Assembly: GCF_018860965.1 (NCBI RefSeq)
Contig: NZ_JAHKQF010000005.1
Coordinates: 1-64,000, forward strand
Direction of reading: 5' to 3'
DNA from: Alteromonas sp. C1M14
Lineage (GTDB): Bacteria > Pseudomonadota > Gammaproteobacteria > Enterobacterales > Alteromonadaceae
Length of the DNA: 64,000 bases
Part shown: piece by piece, positions 46,567 to 56,510 of the stretch
Layout: each line of letters opens with the position of its first letter
Numbering within the stretch: the first letter of the stretch is position 1
The notes under the pieces: generated by a model
The model's input: the letters and a program-made list of their open reading frames with translations, nothing else
What the model was told of the DNA's origin: nothing
Database searches by the model: none
Translations under genes and position numbers: made by a program

Positions 46567-47858
46567 TATTCAGATTGGTTTTCGCCAGAAGCCATAAAGT
46601 AGTCAGGCAGGATCCGCACGGTTTTAATCATATTATCTTTAATATCCACAATTTCCATCGGATAACCCGACAATCGAACACTCACCTGATGTTCCGGTAT
46701 TTCTTCCAAATATTCTAAGATCAAGCCGTTCAGTGTTTTTGGACCATCGAGAGGTAAATGCCAGTCCATTTCTTTATTGAGATCACGAACATTGGCACTG
46801 CCATCAACCAGCACACTGCCATCCTGTTGTACATTGGCTTCTTTACTATGATCTGGCACCATAGATGTGGTGAAATCGCCCACGATCTCCTCGAGAATAT
46901 CTTCCAATGTGACCAAGCCCATGATGTCGCCGTATTCATCTACAACCAGAGCAATACGCTCTTTTTCAGCTTGAAATTTATACATCAAGGTATGCAGTGG
47001 CGTGGATTCAGGGGTGAAGTAAATTTCTCTTACTGCTCGTAGTAGACTGGATTTGGTGAACTGATCTTTCGATAACAACCGTAAGGCATCACGAGCGTGA
47101 ACAAAGCCCACTGCATCGTCAATGCTATCCCGAAAAAGCAGCACACGGGTGTGCTGTGCATGTGTCAGTTGTTTTTGAATGGTTTTCCAATCGTCATTGA
47201 TATCTATGGCGACAATTTCTGCCCGCGGCACCATAATATCTTCAGCCGTGACTTTTTCTAAATCGAGTATACCCACCAGCATGTCTTGGTGTTTTTTCGG
47301 GATCAAGGTTCCCGCTTCGTACACCACCGTTCGTAATTCATCTTGGCTAAGGGAGTCATCATTACCGTTGGCTGGATTAATCCTAAGTAGAAATAAAATG
47401 CTGTTGGTAATCCCGTTTATAAGCCAAACAAACGGATACAGAATAAACAAAAGAGGCAGCAAAATTAATGAACTAGGGAACGCAATTTTCTCTGGATATA
47501 AGGCGGCGAGGGTTTTCGGTGTCACCTCTGCAAAAATAAGCAGAATAAGGGTTAAACCAAAGGTAGTGGCAAAAAAGCCCCAATAATCACCAAACAAGCG
47601 GGTGCATATAATAGTGGCAATGGATGATGCGGCAATATTAACCAGGTTGTTTCCGATGAGAATCAAGCCAATGAGGCGGTCAGGTCGTTCGAGTAATTTT
47701 TGTACCCGTTTTGCTCCGCGATTACCTTCATTATGAAGGTGCTTTAGCCGATATCGGTTAATTGACATCATGCCTGTTTCAGAACTAGAGAAATAGGCGG
47801 ATAGAAAAATGAGTACACCTAATGCAATAAAGAGCGTACTGGTTGATATGTCGTCCAA
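46563..47858 (-). CDS. CorB/YfjD-like membrane protein (CNNM, CBS, CorC domains)
   Basis: A 431-aa protein with an N-terminal four-helix CNNM/DUF21 membrane domain (about 5-180; ending in the SQDELRTVVYEAG segment), a CBS-pair domain (about 205-330, including VDEYGDIMGLVTLEDILEEI) and a C-terminal CorC_HlyC domain (about 345-425). Homologues such as E. coli YfjD are linked to magnesium efflux or cobalt resistance. It lies next to ypjD and ffh as in E. coli, so the order is a conserved chromosomal block. Confidence 0.92.
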   Translation of the reverse strand: MDDISTSTLFIALGVLIFLSAYFSSSETGMMSINRYRLKHLHNEGNRGAKRVQKLLERPDRLIGLILIGNNLVNIAASSIATIICTRLFGDYWGFFATTFGLTLILLIFAEVTPKTLAALYPEKIAFPSSLILLPLLFILYPFVWLINGITNSILFLLRINPANGNDDSLSQDELRTVVYEAGTLIPKKHQDMLVGILDLEKVTAEDIMVPRAEIVAIDINDDWKTIQKQLTHAQHTRVLLFRDSIDDAVGFVHARDALRLLSKDQFTKSSLLRAVREIYFTPESTPLHTLMYKFQAEKERIALVVDEYGDIMGLVTLEDILEEIVGDFTTSMVPDHSKEANVQQDGSVLVDGSANVRDLNKEMDWHLPLDGPKTLNGLILEYLEEIPEHQVSVRLSGYPMEIVDIKDNMIKTVRILPDYFMASGENQSEY

Positions 47859-47982
47859 AAAATGGGTTCCTTTACCTTGCCGGACTATCCAATTTAGTTA
47901 CTCTGCAAGTGGGTTTCAAGTATTAGGGTTAATCTTTATCGTAAAGAGGCAAAAAATGCCCCTTTAAATGATGTTGGCTGCA

Positions 47983-48774
47983 TTATAACAGAATTTCACG
48001 AACAAAACGGCTACCGAAATAGGCGAGAGTAAGTAATGCCAGACCAATAACCGTAAGAATAATAACTTGGCGACCGCGCCAGCCTCGAAGTCGTTGGCCT
48101 ATCAATAAGATGGCATACACCACTAACGCAATGAGCGACAACACAGTTTTGTGCGCATAGGTCGTGCCGAACATATCGTCTAGGAAAACAAAGCCACTGA
48201 CCAACGCAAGGGTGAGCAAACCGGTGCCCACTAGCAATAACTTAAATAGCATGCCCTCTACTAACATGAGCGGGGGCAGGGGAGAATGTAGCAGTGCAGC
48301 GCCTTTTTGTTTTAATTTACGGGTAATAAACGACATTTGTAGCGCATACAGGAAGGCAATGACCAGGGTACCGTAAGCAAATAAGGACAGGGTGATATGG
48401 ATCACCAAGCCAGGTTGCATTTCAATGTGCATGATATGGCGTACGGGTAACAGTAGCGCAGCAATAATGGTCATAGCACAAAAACTAAATACCACAGGAA
48501 GCAATATAATATTGGGCATCACCGACGCGCTAATCAGCATGGACACCGCAATGAGCCATGCCACCAAAGATAGAACATTAGTAATACTCATATCTTGCCC
48601 TGGGGCCACAACGATGGCTTGGGACAAATAACTGATATGACAAAGCGCGCCTAAAATGGCGAGGATAAGGGCTAAGCGTTTATTCGCACTCTGTTGATTG
48701 ACAATTTTGCCCATAAACAAGGCGGCGGCGGCAAGATAAAATACAATACCGGTGATGGCAAATACGGTGGTCAT
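47983..48774 (-). CDS. CcsA-like membrane protein YpjD
   Basis: A 263-aa inner-membrane protein with eight predicted helices and conserved His and Trp residues of the CcsA/ResC cytochrome c assembly fold. E. coli YpjD occupies the same place beside ffh. The family handles haem in cytochrome c systems elsewhere; in YpjD the role is not established (a link to magnesium homeostasis has been proposed). It is divergent from ffh and followed by the CorB-like gene 124 bp away. Confidence 0.85.
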   Translation of the reverse strand: MTTVFAITGIVFYLAAAALFMGKIVNQQSANKRLALILAILGALCHISYLSQAIVVAPGQDMSITNVLSLVAWLIAVSMLISASVMPNIILLPVVFSFCAMTIIAALLLPVRHIMHIEMQPGLVIHITLSLFAYGTLVIAFLYALQMSFITRKLKQKGAALLHSPLPPLMLVEGMLFKLLLVGTGLLTLALVSGFVFLDDMFGTTYAHKTVLSLIALVVYAILLIGQRLRGWRGRQVIILTVIGLALLTLAYFGSRFVREILL

Positions 48775-49083
48775 CCCAATTCCTGTCTGAAACCTATTAA
48801 CGCTGAATCTGTTATTTTTATGATTTTGAAACGTGCGTAAAAAGACACTCGTTAATTATGAATAATCGTAGATACGGTGATCTGGCCACGATTTTTCGTC
48901 TGCCTGAAAGATCAATGCCCGTATTGTTACTGCAACTGCTTATAAAATTCAACAACAACCATTGATTTTAAGCGGTTTAAGACAATATATGACCAGATAC
49001 CGTAATCATAGTTCGTTGTCACCGCCTTTTTCGCTATAATGTGGGCAACATTTTTCATTTACAGTAAAAAGAAGCTGCCTTAT
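48775..49083. other. Divergent promoter region, ypjD and ffh
   Basis: No gene is seen. A perfect -10 TATAAT for ffh is at 49035-49040, but the best -35 (TTGTCA at 49016-49021) is only 13 bp away, so the true -35 is weak. The rest is AT-rich with no other pattern I can name. Confidence 0.4.
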
Positions 49084-50472
49084 ATGTTTGAGAATTTATC
49101 TGAACGCCTTGGCCAGACGTTAAGAAACGTCAGCGGTCGTGGCAGACTCACAGAAGACAATATTAAAGACACACTAAGAGAAGTGCGTATGGCACTTCTT
49201 GAGGCAGACGTTGCGCTGCCAGTGGTAAAAGAATTTGTCGCCCAAGTTAAAAGCCGAGCCGTTGGCGCAGAAGTCAGCAAATCTCTTAAGCCAGGTCAGG
49301 TTTTCATTAAAATCGTACAGTCAGAACTTGAGTCTGTCATGGGCGAAGCCAATGAAAAACTGAATTTATCTACCCAGCCACCAGCGGTTGTGCTTATGGC
49401 CGGCTTACAAGGTGCCGGTAAAACAACCAGTGTGGGTAAACTGGCTAAATACCTCACCGAGCGGGAAAAGAAAAAAGTATTGGTAGTGAGTGCCGATATT
49501 TATCGTCCTGCCGCCATAAAACAACTTGAAACCTTGGCCACAGAAGTGGGCGTGGGTTTTCATGAATCATCTATCGATCAAAAGCCAATTGATATCGTTA
49601 ATGGGGCCATCGACGCTGCTCGTAAACAGTTTTACGATGTCTTGTTAGTGGATACGGCCGGACGTTTGCACGTTGATGCAGACATGATGGATGAGATCAA
49701 AGGGCTACATGCTGCAGTTAAACCCGTCGAAACCTTATTTGTGGTAGATGCCATGACAGGTCAAGACGCGGCCAATACGGCAAAAGCTTTTAATGATGCG
49801 TTGCCGCTGACTGGGGTTATTCTGACTAAAGCGGATGGCGATGCCCGAGGTGGTGCGGCCCTTTCGGTACGTAAGATCACCGGCAAACCCATTAAATTTA
49901 TCGGTATGGGGGAGAAGGTCGATGCCCTTGAACCTTTCCATCCTGAGCGTATTGCATCACGCATACTTGGTATGGGCGATGTGCTTAGCCTTATTGAAGA
50001 AGTCGAGCGTAAGGTTGATAAAGACAAAGCGCAAAAGTTAGCGAAAAAGGTCCAAAAGGGCAAAGGCTTTGATCTACAAGACTTCAAAGAGCAGCTAGAA
50101 CAAATGCGCAATATGGGCGGCATGATGGGGCTGATGGATAAACTGCCGGGTATGGGAGGCATGGCCGATAAAATTAAAGATCAGGCCAATGACAAACAAT
50201 TTACCCAGATGGAAGCCATTATTAATTCCATGACCCCCGGTGAACGTACTAAGCCCGAAATTATTAAAGGCTCTCGTAAACGTCGTATTGCCGCAGGTTC
50301 TGGTACCCAAATACAAGATGTCAATCGCTTGCTTAAGCAGTTTACACAGATGCAGAAAATGATGAAAAAAATGTCTGGAGGCGGAATGAAAAAAATGATG
50401 CGCCAGATGAAAGGCATGGTGCCACCGGGTGGCGGCATGGGCGGTGGTGGTGGTATGTTCCCACCACGCTAA
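49084..50472 (+). CDS. ffh: Signal recognition particle GTPase Ffh
   Basis: A 462-aa SRP protein (E. coli 453 aa) that with 4.5S RNA targets inner-membrane proteins to FtsY and the translocon. It has the NG domain with GLQGAGKTTSVGKLA, DTAGRLHVD and TKADGDARGG, and a C-terminal methionine-rich M domain (MRNMGGMMGLMDKLPGMGGM; tail of Met and Gly) that binds signal peptides and RNA. The frame is open to 49039, but ATG 49084 begins the family start MFENLSERLG. A terminator follows the stop. Confidence 0.97.
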   Translation: MFENLSERLGQTLRNVSGRGRLTEDNIKDTLREVRMALLEADVALPVVKEFVAQVKSRAVGAEVSKSLKPGQVFIKIVQSELESVMGEANEKLNLSTQPPAVVLMAGLQGAGKTTSVGKLAKYLTEREKKKVLVVSADIYRPAAIKQLETLATEVGVGFHESSIDQKPIDIVNGAIDAARKQFYDVLLVDTAGRLHVDADMMDEIKGLHAAVKPVETLFVVDAMTGQDAANTAKAFNDALPLTGVILTKADGDARGGAALSVRKITGKPIKFIGMGEKVDALEPFHPERIASRILGMGDVLSLIEEVERKVDKDKAQKLAKKVQKGKGFDLQDFKEQLEQMRNMGGMMGLMDKLPGMGGMADKIKDQANDKQFTQMEAIINSMTPGERTKPEIIKGSRKRRIAAGSGTQIQDVNRLLKQFTQMQKMMKKMSGGGMKKMMRQMKGMVPPGGGMGGGGGMFPPR

Positions 50473-50480
50473 TACAAGAT

Positions 50481-50508
50481 AAAAAACGCTGCTTTCGCAG
50501 CGTTTTTT
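50481..50508. terminator. Rho-independent terminator of ffh
   Basis: A 12-bp perfect stem (AAAAAACGCTGC/GCAGCGTTTTTT) with loop TTTC lies 9 bp after the ffh stop. It separates ffh from the SMC-like operon. Confidence 0.92.
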
Positions 50509-50756
50509 ATTTGCATGGTTAAAATGTGGGCAGTTGACCCTAGCAACCTTATTGTCAGAGTCGGTGAGACTGGGCATCCCCGTCATTTCATACTACACTG
50601 CTTACCCTTAAAAACGACGATACTATTGAGCGCAAGACGTACGGACGCCACTCGCTCGCAGGGCATATAGCTACCTGCCTTATCGTTCTAGCATGACCTA
50701 TATTGGCATAAAATTCGAAAAAAAATGTTCAGCGCCAATACGACAACAGGAAAATT

Positions 50757-53700
50757 ATGGCCGGTTTAAAACGCATCATACTTATCGATACGCACCTCCC
50801 CGGAGTGGTCGAATTAAAACTGGATGGGCACACCAATATTTGTGGTACCAATGCCTCGGGTAAAACAACGCTGCAACGGCTTATCCCGGTTTTTTACGGT
50901 GAATACCCCAGTCGCGTAGTGCCTTCCACTCGGGACAGCTTCGAGCGCTGGTACTTACCACGCACCTCCAGTTTTATTATCTATGAATTCACCCGTGCTG
51001 AGGGCGATTTGTGTCAGGCCGTTTTGAGCTCCAATGGTACCGGGGTAAATTACCGATTTATTGGTAAGCCCTTTGATATTGATGATTATTTATTGCCGGA
51101 GAAAAACGGTACGCGCACCAGTATCACCAGTGCGGAATTAGCCCGGGCAATGAAGCGTAATAATGTGTTAGTGACCAGTTTGCTCACTACCAAAGATTAC
51201 CGTGCCATTTTACAAAATGACCATGGGGTATTGAATCAAAGCAGTACCGCTCGAGAGCTATTAGGTTACGCACGTATTTTCAGTTTATGTCCGCCAAATC
51301 TGCATGTACGCCATATAGAAAAACTGGCCAAAGCGGTACATTCAAAAGAAGGCAAGATGGAGACCATCAAGGCCATGATCGCCGCCATTTTAGAGGAAGA
51401 TGGCGTGCAGCCACCGGCGTCAAATCTAAGCCGCAATCGAGTAGATGATTGGCTGCGGGAGTGTCAGTTAATTAAACAGTTTGATGGCATTCGTCCCGAA
51501 TTTGCCAAGCTTGAACAAGCGGACATGGCCTTAGGTACCACAGAAACACAATTGGCTCAGCTTAAGTTGGCATTTGAGACAGATAAATCAGCGCTGTCCG
51601 CCGTGGTGGAAAAAGCCAAAGGCGAACTCGAAGAGAATCAATTTAATAGCAAACAAAATGAAAGTCAGTGGTCAAAATCTCGGGATGAACTAAACCAGAC
51701 CGTGTCATCAGCCCGTGCGGATGTAGAAAAATACACCGCTGAACTGGATGCCGTAGAAGCGCAATTCCAAAGCTGGCAAGAACAAGACATAGAACAGCTC
51801 AAAGATGATGTGGCGAACCTAGGTCAGTGGCAAAACGAACTAGAGACGGTGTCTGGTCGCTATACCTTGCTAACAGAAAAACATCAGGACATGGAATCCG
51901 CATTTAACCGCCGTATAGCTGAGCTAGGGGAAAGGTTAAGTTTAACGCTAGAGCAGTTGTCAGCCAGTCGACAAGAAGCTGCGGATAAGCGCAGTGATCT
52001 TCAGGATAAAGAACGCAATGCGTTACAGCAAATTCGTGATGACTTTGCGCAACAACTGCAGCTGTTAACCCAGAATCATCAGACCGCTCTGAGTGATTTA
52101 AAAGTGGCGGAAGCTGAGTTTAAAGCGGGGCTGAATAATGCCGGTTATAACGAATTTGAGCAATCTCAGCTAGATATTCTTGATGCCGCCATTAAGGAAG
52201 CAGGCATTAACGAAGACGCTATGCGTACAGAGTATCGTCAAGCTCAACAATTGCACACTCAAGCGGTGCAGGAACGCCAGAGTGCATCAACGGCTTTGGA
52301 TAAAGCGCGCTTACGGCATCAGCAAGCAGAAAAACAAGTAGAGCATATTCATCAATTGCTGTATCCAGGTGAAGGCTCGTTGCTGGAATTTTTACGGGCC
52401 AATATTGAAAACTGGGAACAAAATGTTGGTAAAGTTCTGCGCCCAGAATTACTGGAACGAAAAGACCTCGGCCCTCAATTGGCAGAAGGTGCCAGTTTGT
52501 TTGGCCTGTCGTTGTCGCTAGATACGCTAGAAACCCCCGATTACGCTAATACAGAACAAGAACTAAAAGTACGACTGAAAAACGCAGAAGAAGCATTAAG
52601 TGCCGCGTTAGAAGTACAAAATACCTGTGAAGCACAGTTGGCTAAGGCCAACGAAGATGTGCGCAATGCCGAACTGGCGATGAGTCAAAAAGACAACGCC
52701 GTTCGTAGTGCACAAGCCACTCGCAAACGGGCTCAGCAAGACAAAGATACGGTGTTGAGTGAATATCAGCAGGCGTTGTCAGAACGGAAACAAAAAGCCC
52801 GCAGTAAACTGGACGACAACATTAAAGCCCGCAAGAAATTGCTGGCGCAGTTTGAGTTAGATAGAGACGAAATTAAAGATCAGCAACGGGAAACAGAAAC
52901 GGAACATCGCTTCCATTGGCAACAATTGATTTCTGATACAGACGCACGGATAAGTCAACTGGACGCTGATATGCGGAAGGCCAAAGATACCGCGGCAAAA
53001 GATCGTCGCGATGTGGAACAGTGGCTAGAAAACGAGTTGAATAATCGTGGTGTAGATGTGGATGAAATTGGTGCGTTGAAAAAACGCATCAAAGCGTTAA
53101 AAGAAGATATCTATCGTACAGAAAGCCATCGCCATAAAGTTGTGGATTACGAACGTTGGTACGAGACAGTATTTACGGGTCATAAAATAAGTTGGCAAAA
53201 TAGTTTATCAAAAGCCCGCAAAGAGCTCGCAGACGCAGAGCGAAGCCTGGCCCAGCAGCAAACGGCCTATCGAGAAGTACGAGAGACCCTTAAAGAACAG
53301 CTTGAGCAGTTACAACGACAACTGAAAACCGCATCAGAGCAATATGATCAGGTTGTGAATTTCACAAAAACGCTGGCTCGATTGCCGCTGCCCAAAGGCC
53401 AGGTGGACGCATCGGTAAGTCATGATGAATTAGCCGTTAATCAGCGGTTATCCCAGGTTCAAAGTGCCTTACAGGAGCGGGATACCTTGTTGGCCAACGT
53501 CAAAGCCTATGTAGAACGTTTTGACCAGCTTATTGCCGCGCAAGCGGGCACCGGATTATCAGATACGTGGGAACGAGCCCGGGATGAATGCACCACCATG
53601 AATGCCCAAGGGGTAAAAGGGGTGGATCACCGACGTATGGTGTCCCATTTATCTCAACTGCTCAATGTCATCGTGCCGCAAAAACTACAAGGGCTTAAAG

Positions 53701-54437
53701 AGCAAGGGCGCATCTTTGGCGCTGATCTAAGCCAGTATTATTTTGTGTTAGCGGATATCGACAAACGTATCGTCAGCCAAAGTCGTCGTATTACCAAAGA
53801 AGTGGATGGCGAACTCTTTTTAGATGGTGTTTCGGATTCTGCAGTGAAAATTCGTTCACGAATTAGCGAACTGGAATTTTGGCCTGAGTTGGAACAATTC
53901 CGGTCGCTTTATGATGCGTGGATGGCGGAAGGCGCCAATGTCTTACCCGATGAAGAATACGGCCAAAGTATGCGCAGAGTGCTCGATATTTTGGGCCGGG
54001 CAGCATTAACCGGTGGCATCAGTAAACTGCTGGATATCGAATTGCATCTTAGAGAAGGCAATAGCGACTTGGTGATCCGCACTGACAGGCAACTCAACGA
54101 GTCGTCCAGTCATGGTATGGCGTACCTTATTTTATGTAAGTTTCTATTGGCCTTCACCCGCTTATTACGGGGAGAAGCCGATACCACCATTCATTGGCCC
54201 ATTGATGAACTTGGCACCTTGCACCAAAGTAACGTGAAGAAAATTTTTGATGCGTGTCAGAACAATAATATTTCTGTGGTAGGGGCGTTTCCCAATCCGG
54301 AATCTGATGTGCTAACCCTGTTTGCAAATCGATATCTTATCGATAAGGTAAGCCGGCAGTTACAGGTGGTAGAACCCAAAGTGAGTGCCATTGCAGAAAG
54401 GATCAAAGCCCGTCGTGAACAGGAGGCGTCATTATGA
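50757..54437 (+). CDS. SMC-like ATPase of a MukB/JetC-type condensin complex
   Basis: A 1226-aa protein. The N-terminal head has Walker A GTNASGKT at 30-37; long charged coiled coils run about 240-530 and 600-880, on either side of a hinge-like segment (about 533-600, starting LLYPGEGSLLEFL); the C-terminal head has the signature-like NESSSHG at 1114-1120 and Walker B WPIDEL with Asp1150 and Glu1151. This is the SMC/MukB/JetC architecture, shorter than MukB (about 1486 aa) and near JetC length. It starts an operon of three overlapping genes. AGGA lies about 6 bases before the ATG; a weak -10 TAAAAT is at 50709. It should load on DNA and extrude loops with the two partners. Assignment to MksB, JetC or a separate branch is open. 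Confidence 0.85.
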   Translation: MAGLKRIILIDTHLPGVVELKLDGHTNICGTNASGKTTLQRLIPVFYGEYPSRVVPSTRDSFERWYLPRTSSFIIYEFTRAEGDLCQAVLSSNGTGVNYRFIGKPFDIDDYLLPEKNGTRTSITSAELARAMKRNNVLVTSLLTTKDYRAILQNDHGVLNQSSTARELLGYARIFSLCPPNLHVRHIEKLAKAVHSKEGKMETIKAMIAAILEEDGVQPPASNLSRNRVDDWLRECQLIKQFDGIRPEFAKLEQADMALGTTETQLAQLKLAFETDKSALSAVVEKAKGELEENQFNSKQNESQWSKSRDELNQTVSSARADVEKYTAELDAVEAQFQSWQEQDIEQLKDDVANLGQWQNELETVSGRYTLLTEKHQDMESAFNRRIAELGERLSLTLEQLSASRQEAADKRSDLQDKERNALQQIRDDFAQQLQLLTQNHQTALSDLKVAEAEFKAGLNNAGYNEFEQSQLDILDAAIKEAGINEDAMRTEYRQAQQLHTQAVQERQSASTALDKARLRHQQAEKQVEHIHQLLYPGEGSLLEFLRANIENWEQNVGKVLRPELLERKDLGPQLAEGASLFGLSLSLDTLETPDYANTEQELKVRLKNAEEALSAALEVQNTCEAQLAKANEDVRNAELAMSQKDNAVRSAQATRKRAQQDKDTVLSEYQQALSERKQKARSKLDDNIKARKKLLAQFELDRDEIKDQQRETETEHRFHWQQLISDTDARISQLDADMRKAKDTAAKDRRDVEQWLENELNNRGVDVDEIGALKKRIKALKEDIYRTESHRHKVVDYERWYETVFTGHKISWQNSLSKARKELADAERSLAQQQTAYREVRETLKEQLEQLQRQLKTASEQYDQVVNFTKTLARLPLPKGQVDASVSHDELAVNQRLSQVQSALQERDTLLANVKAYVERFDQLIAAQAGTGLSDTWERARDECTTMNAQGVKGVDHRRMVSHLSQLLNVIVPQKLQGLKEQGRIFGADLSQYYFVLADIDKRIVSQSRRITKEVDGELFLDGVSDSAVKIRSRISELEFWPELEQFRSLYDAWMAEGANVLPDEEYGQSMRRVLDILGRAALTGGISKLLDIELHLREGNSDLVIRTDRQLNESSSHGMAYLILCKFLLAFTRLLRGEADTTIHWPIDELGTLHQSNVKKIFDACQNNNISVVGAFPNPESDVLTLFANRYLIDKVSRQLQVVEPKVSAIAERIKARREQEASL

Positions 54438-55069
54438 TGTCAGAACAAGGCCGTGTATTAAGTGCGTTGCTAAAAGGTCGCTTTGTCTGTCAGGTTAGCG
54501 ATGAAGAAGGCTGGCGATTTTTAAAAAGCCGAGAAAATGCAGACAAGCTAGAGCCACATTTAAATGTGCTAAATCGTACCCTCGCCTCTACGGGGGAAGG
54601 AGAGGTGTTTTTTGCCGCTTACCTTACCATTGGTGACGAGGAACGAAAGGCCCTGACACAGCAGTTTCAAGAAACCGCCTCTGCCTTAGTTCCCTTAGTG
54701 GAGTGGCTGCTATTGGTACAGCAGGCCAGTGAATCAGACTTACCCGTTACCTTGGGTAACGCTCTTCGCTTAAATGAATTACAAGGCGTTATTGAAGACA
54801 CCCCCGCCTATGCTGAACAACTAGAGAAAATCTCTCGATATCGGTTATTTAACTCCACCAGTATGAATCTGGATGGGCAGTTAAAACAGGTTTTTAAGCG
54901 CCTCACTGATATGGGATATTTAATTAAGCCAAATAACGAAAAACAAATTTACTTGGTAACAGGTAAAGTCGAACACCTTTACGAGATGATTAAATTTGTC
55001 GATGAAACCGAGTCACTGTCTTTATCTGAACAGGCAGAAGCTGCGGTGCAGCAGGGCAGTTTGATATGA
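54434..55069 (+). CDS. MukE/JetB-like (KITE) subunit of the SMC complex
   Basis: A 211-aa protein whose start overlaps the SMC gene by 4 bp (ATGA) with AGGAGG about 9 bases upstream. The N-terminal part has LLKGRFVCQVSDEEGWRFL, and around 130-185 a winged-helix-like stretch ends with IYLVTGKVEHLYEMIKF. Size, helical content and position between the SMC and kleisin-like genes match MukE, MksE and JetB (DUF4194-type). It should bridge kleisin and SMC heads. Similarity is by size and context more than by motif. Confidence 0.7.
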   Translation: MMSEQGRVLSALLKGRFVCQVSDEEGWRFLKSRENADKLEPHLNVLNRTLASTGEGEVFFAAYLTIGDEERKALTQQFQETASALVPLVEWLLLVQQASESDLPVTLGNALRLNELQGVIEDTPAYAEQLEKISRYRLFNSTSMNLDGQLKQVFKRLTDMGYLIKPNNEKQIYLVTGKVEHLYEMIKFVDETESLSLSEQAEAAVQQGSLI

Positions 55070-56286
55070 GCCAGGTGTTGATACAAGCCGGAACAAAGCT
55101 CCTTAATGCATTAGGGCGTCATAGCGATCTGATCATGCATGCTTATATCAACGGGGCCATAAATGAAAGTGATTACAGCCGTAAGATCCTTGACCAGTTA
55201 GTGCAACTCGGTGTGTTGTGGCGACCCGATCCCCAAAGCCCATTGCGCCTCAAAAATGCAGTAAGAGCCTTGTTAGAAGGGAGCTTACAGGACGATCGTA
55301 ACCGCACAATTAACACCAATATTACCGCCTCTCTTGCCAGTTTGCGTACGTTAGCTGAGCATTATAAAGAGGCGTTGCACTATAATCGTTTTAACGAAGC
55401 CCACGCTCATATGGGCGATCTTACCGAACATGTCTATCAGCTTACTGAATCTCTTTCTAACAGTGTTAGGGTGCTTTTTAGCCGCATAAATAACGAGTTT
55501 GGCTATGTCTCTTCTGTTGATGCCAAAATTCGCGAGAATGAACTGGCGCAAGGGCAAGTCAGTGATTTGCTTCAACAATTGGAAAGTTTTCACTTTGACC
55601 AATTAAGTGAACTGGCGGGCAGTAATCGGGAACTTCGTCATTTGCTTGTGGTCGCATTACAACAGAGTTTTGCCAGTGCAGCTCAGGAGTTGTCTGTGGT
55701 GCAGGCGAGGCTGTTAGATTTACTCGGCCGATTCAGAGAGTTTCAGGGGCGTACCCGCTTGTTGAAAGGTTTCATTTTACACATGGAGCAGCAACCAGAC
55801 TTTACCCCCAGTAACTACGGAAACCTGAGTCAGGTTCCGGTTCTGTTTAATCAGGCCGAAAATATGCTTAGTGTCGCCAGTGTGGATGTTAATCAAGTTG
55901 AGCACGAGGCAGAATATCAGCAAATTGTGGCCTCACTGACCGATATCCATCGTCGTAAAGTGGATGATGGAGCAAGTAGCAGTGCCCAAGAAATCGAAGT
56001 GACCGCCCAAAGCAGTGTGACTTTGGCCAAAGATCCCATCCATGAAGCGGTGGATGCATTCTTTTGCGATGTTATTGATTCGGGGCAGCCACAGACGGCA
56101 TTGGATTATTATGCTGAGCATGATTTGTCTTTTGATCCGGAAGTGTGGATTTATCAGGTTATTGGTGGCTACCAGGCACTCGATGACAGTGATAAAGCCT
56201 ATTTTGCTTTAGATGCCAGTGGTCAAGCGGACAGAATATTCTCAGGTAATTTTTATATAAATGATGTCACACTGGGTTTGCGTTAA
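55066..56286 (+). CDS. MukF/JetA-like kleisin subunit candidate
   Basis: A 406-aa protein whose start overlaps the previous gene by 4 bp (ATGA). The N-terminal part (about 10-70; SDYSRKILDQLVQLGVLW then RPDPQSPLRLKN) looks like a winged helix, followed by a long helical middle (about 95-250; SNSVRVLFSRINNEFGYVSS and ELRHLLVVALQQSFASAAQE) and an acidic linker and C-terminal domain. MukF and JetA kleisins have this winged helix, helical bundle, linker, winged helix plan. It completes a SMC-KITE-kleisin set. No other gene of the operon follows within 220 bp. Confidence 0.65.
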   Translation: MSQVLIQAGTKLLNALGRHSDLIMHAYINGAINESDYSRKILDQLVQLGVLWRPDPQSPLRLKNAVRALLEGSLQDDRNRTINTNITASLASLRTLAEHYKEALHYNRFNEAHAHMGDLTEHVYQLTESLSNSVRVLFSRINNEFGYVSSVDAKIRENELAQGQVSDLLQQLESFHFDQLSELAGSNRELRHLLVVALQQSFASAAQELSVVQARLLDLLGRFREFQGRTRLLKGFILHMEQQPDFTPSNYGNLSQVPVLFNQAENMLSVASVDVNQVEHEAEYQQIVASLTDIHRRKVDDGASSSAQEIEVTAQSSVTLAKDPIHEAVDAFFCDVIDSGQPQTALDYYAEHDLSFDPEVWIYQVIGGYQALDDSDKAYFALDASGQADRIFSGNFYINDVTLGLR

Positions 56287-56302
56287 CATAGTGTTAATTT
56301 TC
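56284..56302 (+). terminator. Weak hairpin after the SMC operon
   Basis: A short inverted repeat TTAACA/TGTTAA with a 3-base loop is followed by a few T's. It overlaps the stop codon. It is AT-rich and would be a weak terminator at best. Confidence 0.3.
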
Positions 56303-56510
56303 AAGGAAGTGAAAAATACTCCAAAGTCCCGTAAAAGTAGGGTGCATTTTTCAAAAATATCCATATAATTAACAACCGTGTAACATAATGAACTTTTTGT
56401 AGCAGCAATGCGTAATAGGCGTGTCATGAAACGGAGTTATTCTGATACGCGTTTTTGATAAACAAGATTTGTCAGACTGTTAAGGCATATGGCACACAAT
56501 GGAGATTATC

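Noticed and set aside
50757..56286. Calling the SMC operon a Wadjet defence system outright
   Set aside because: The nuclease subunit is missing, the gene order is reversed and the location is a core chromosome block, so only the general SMC-complex class is claimed.
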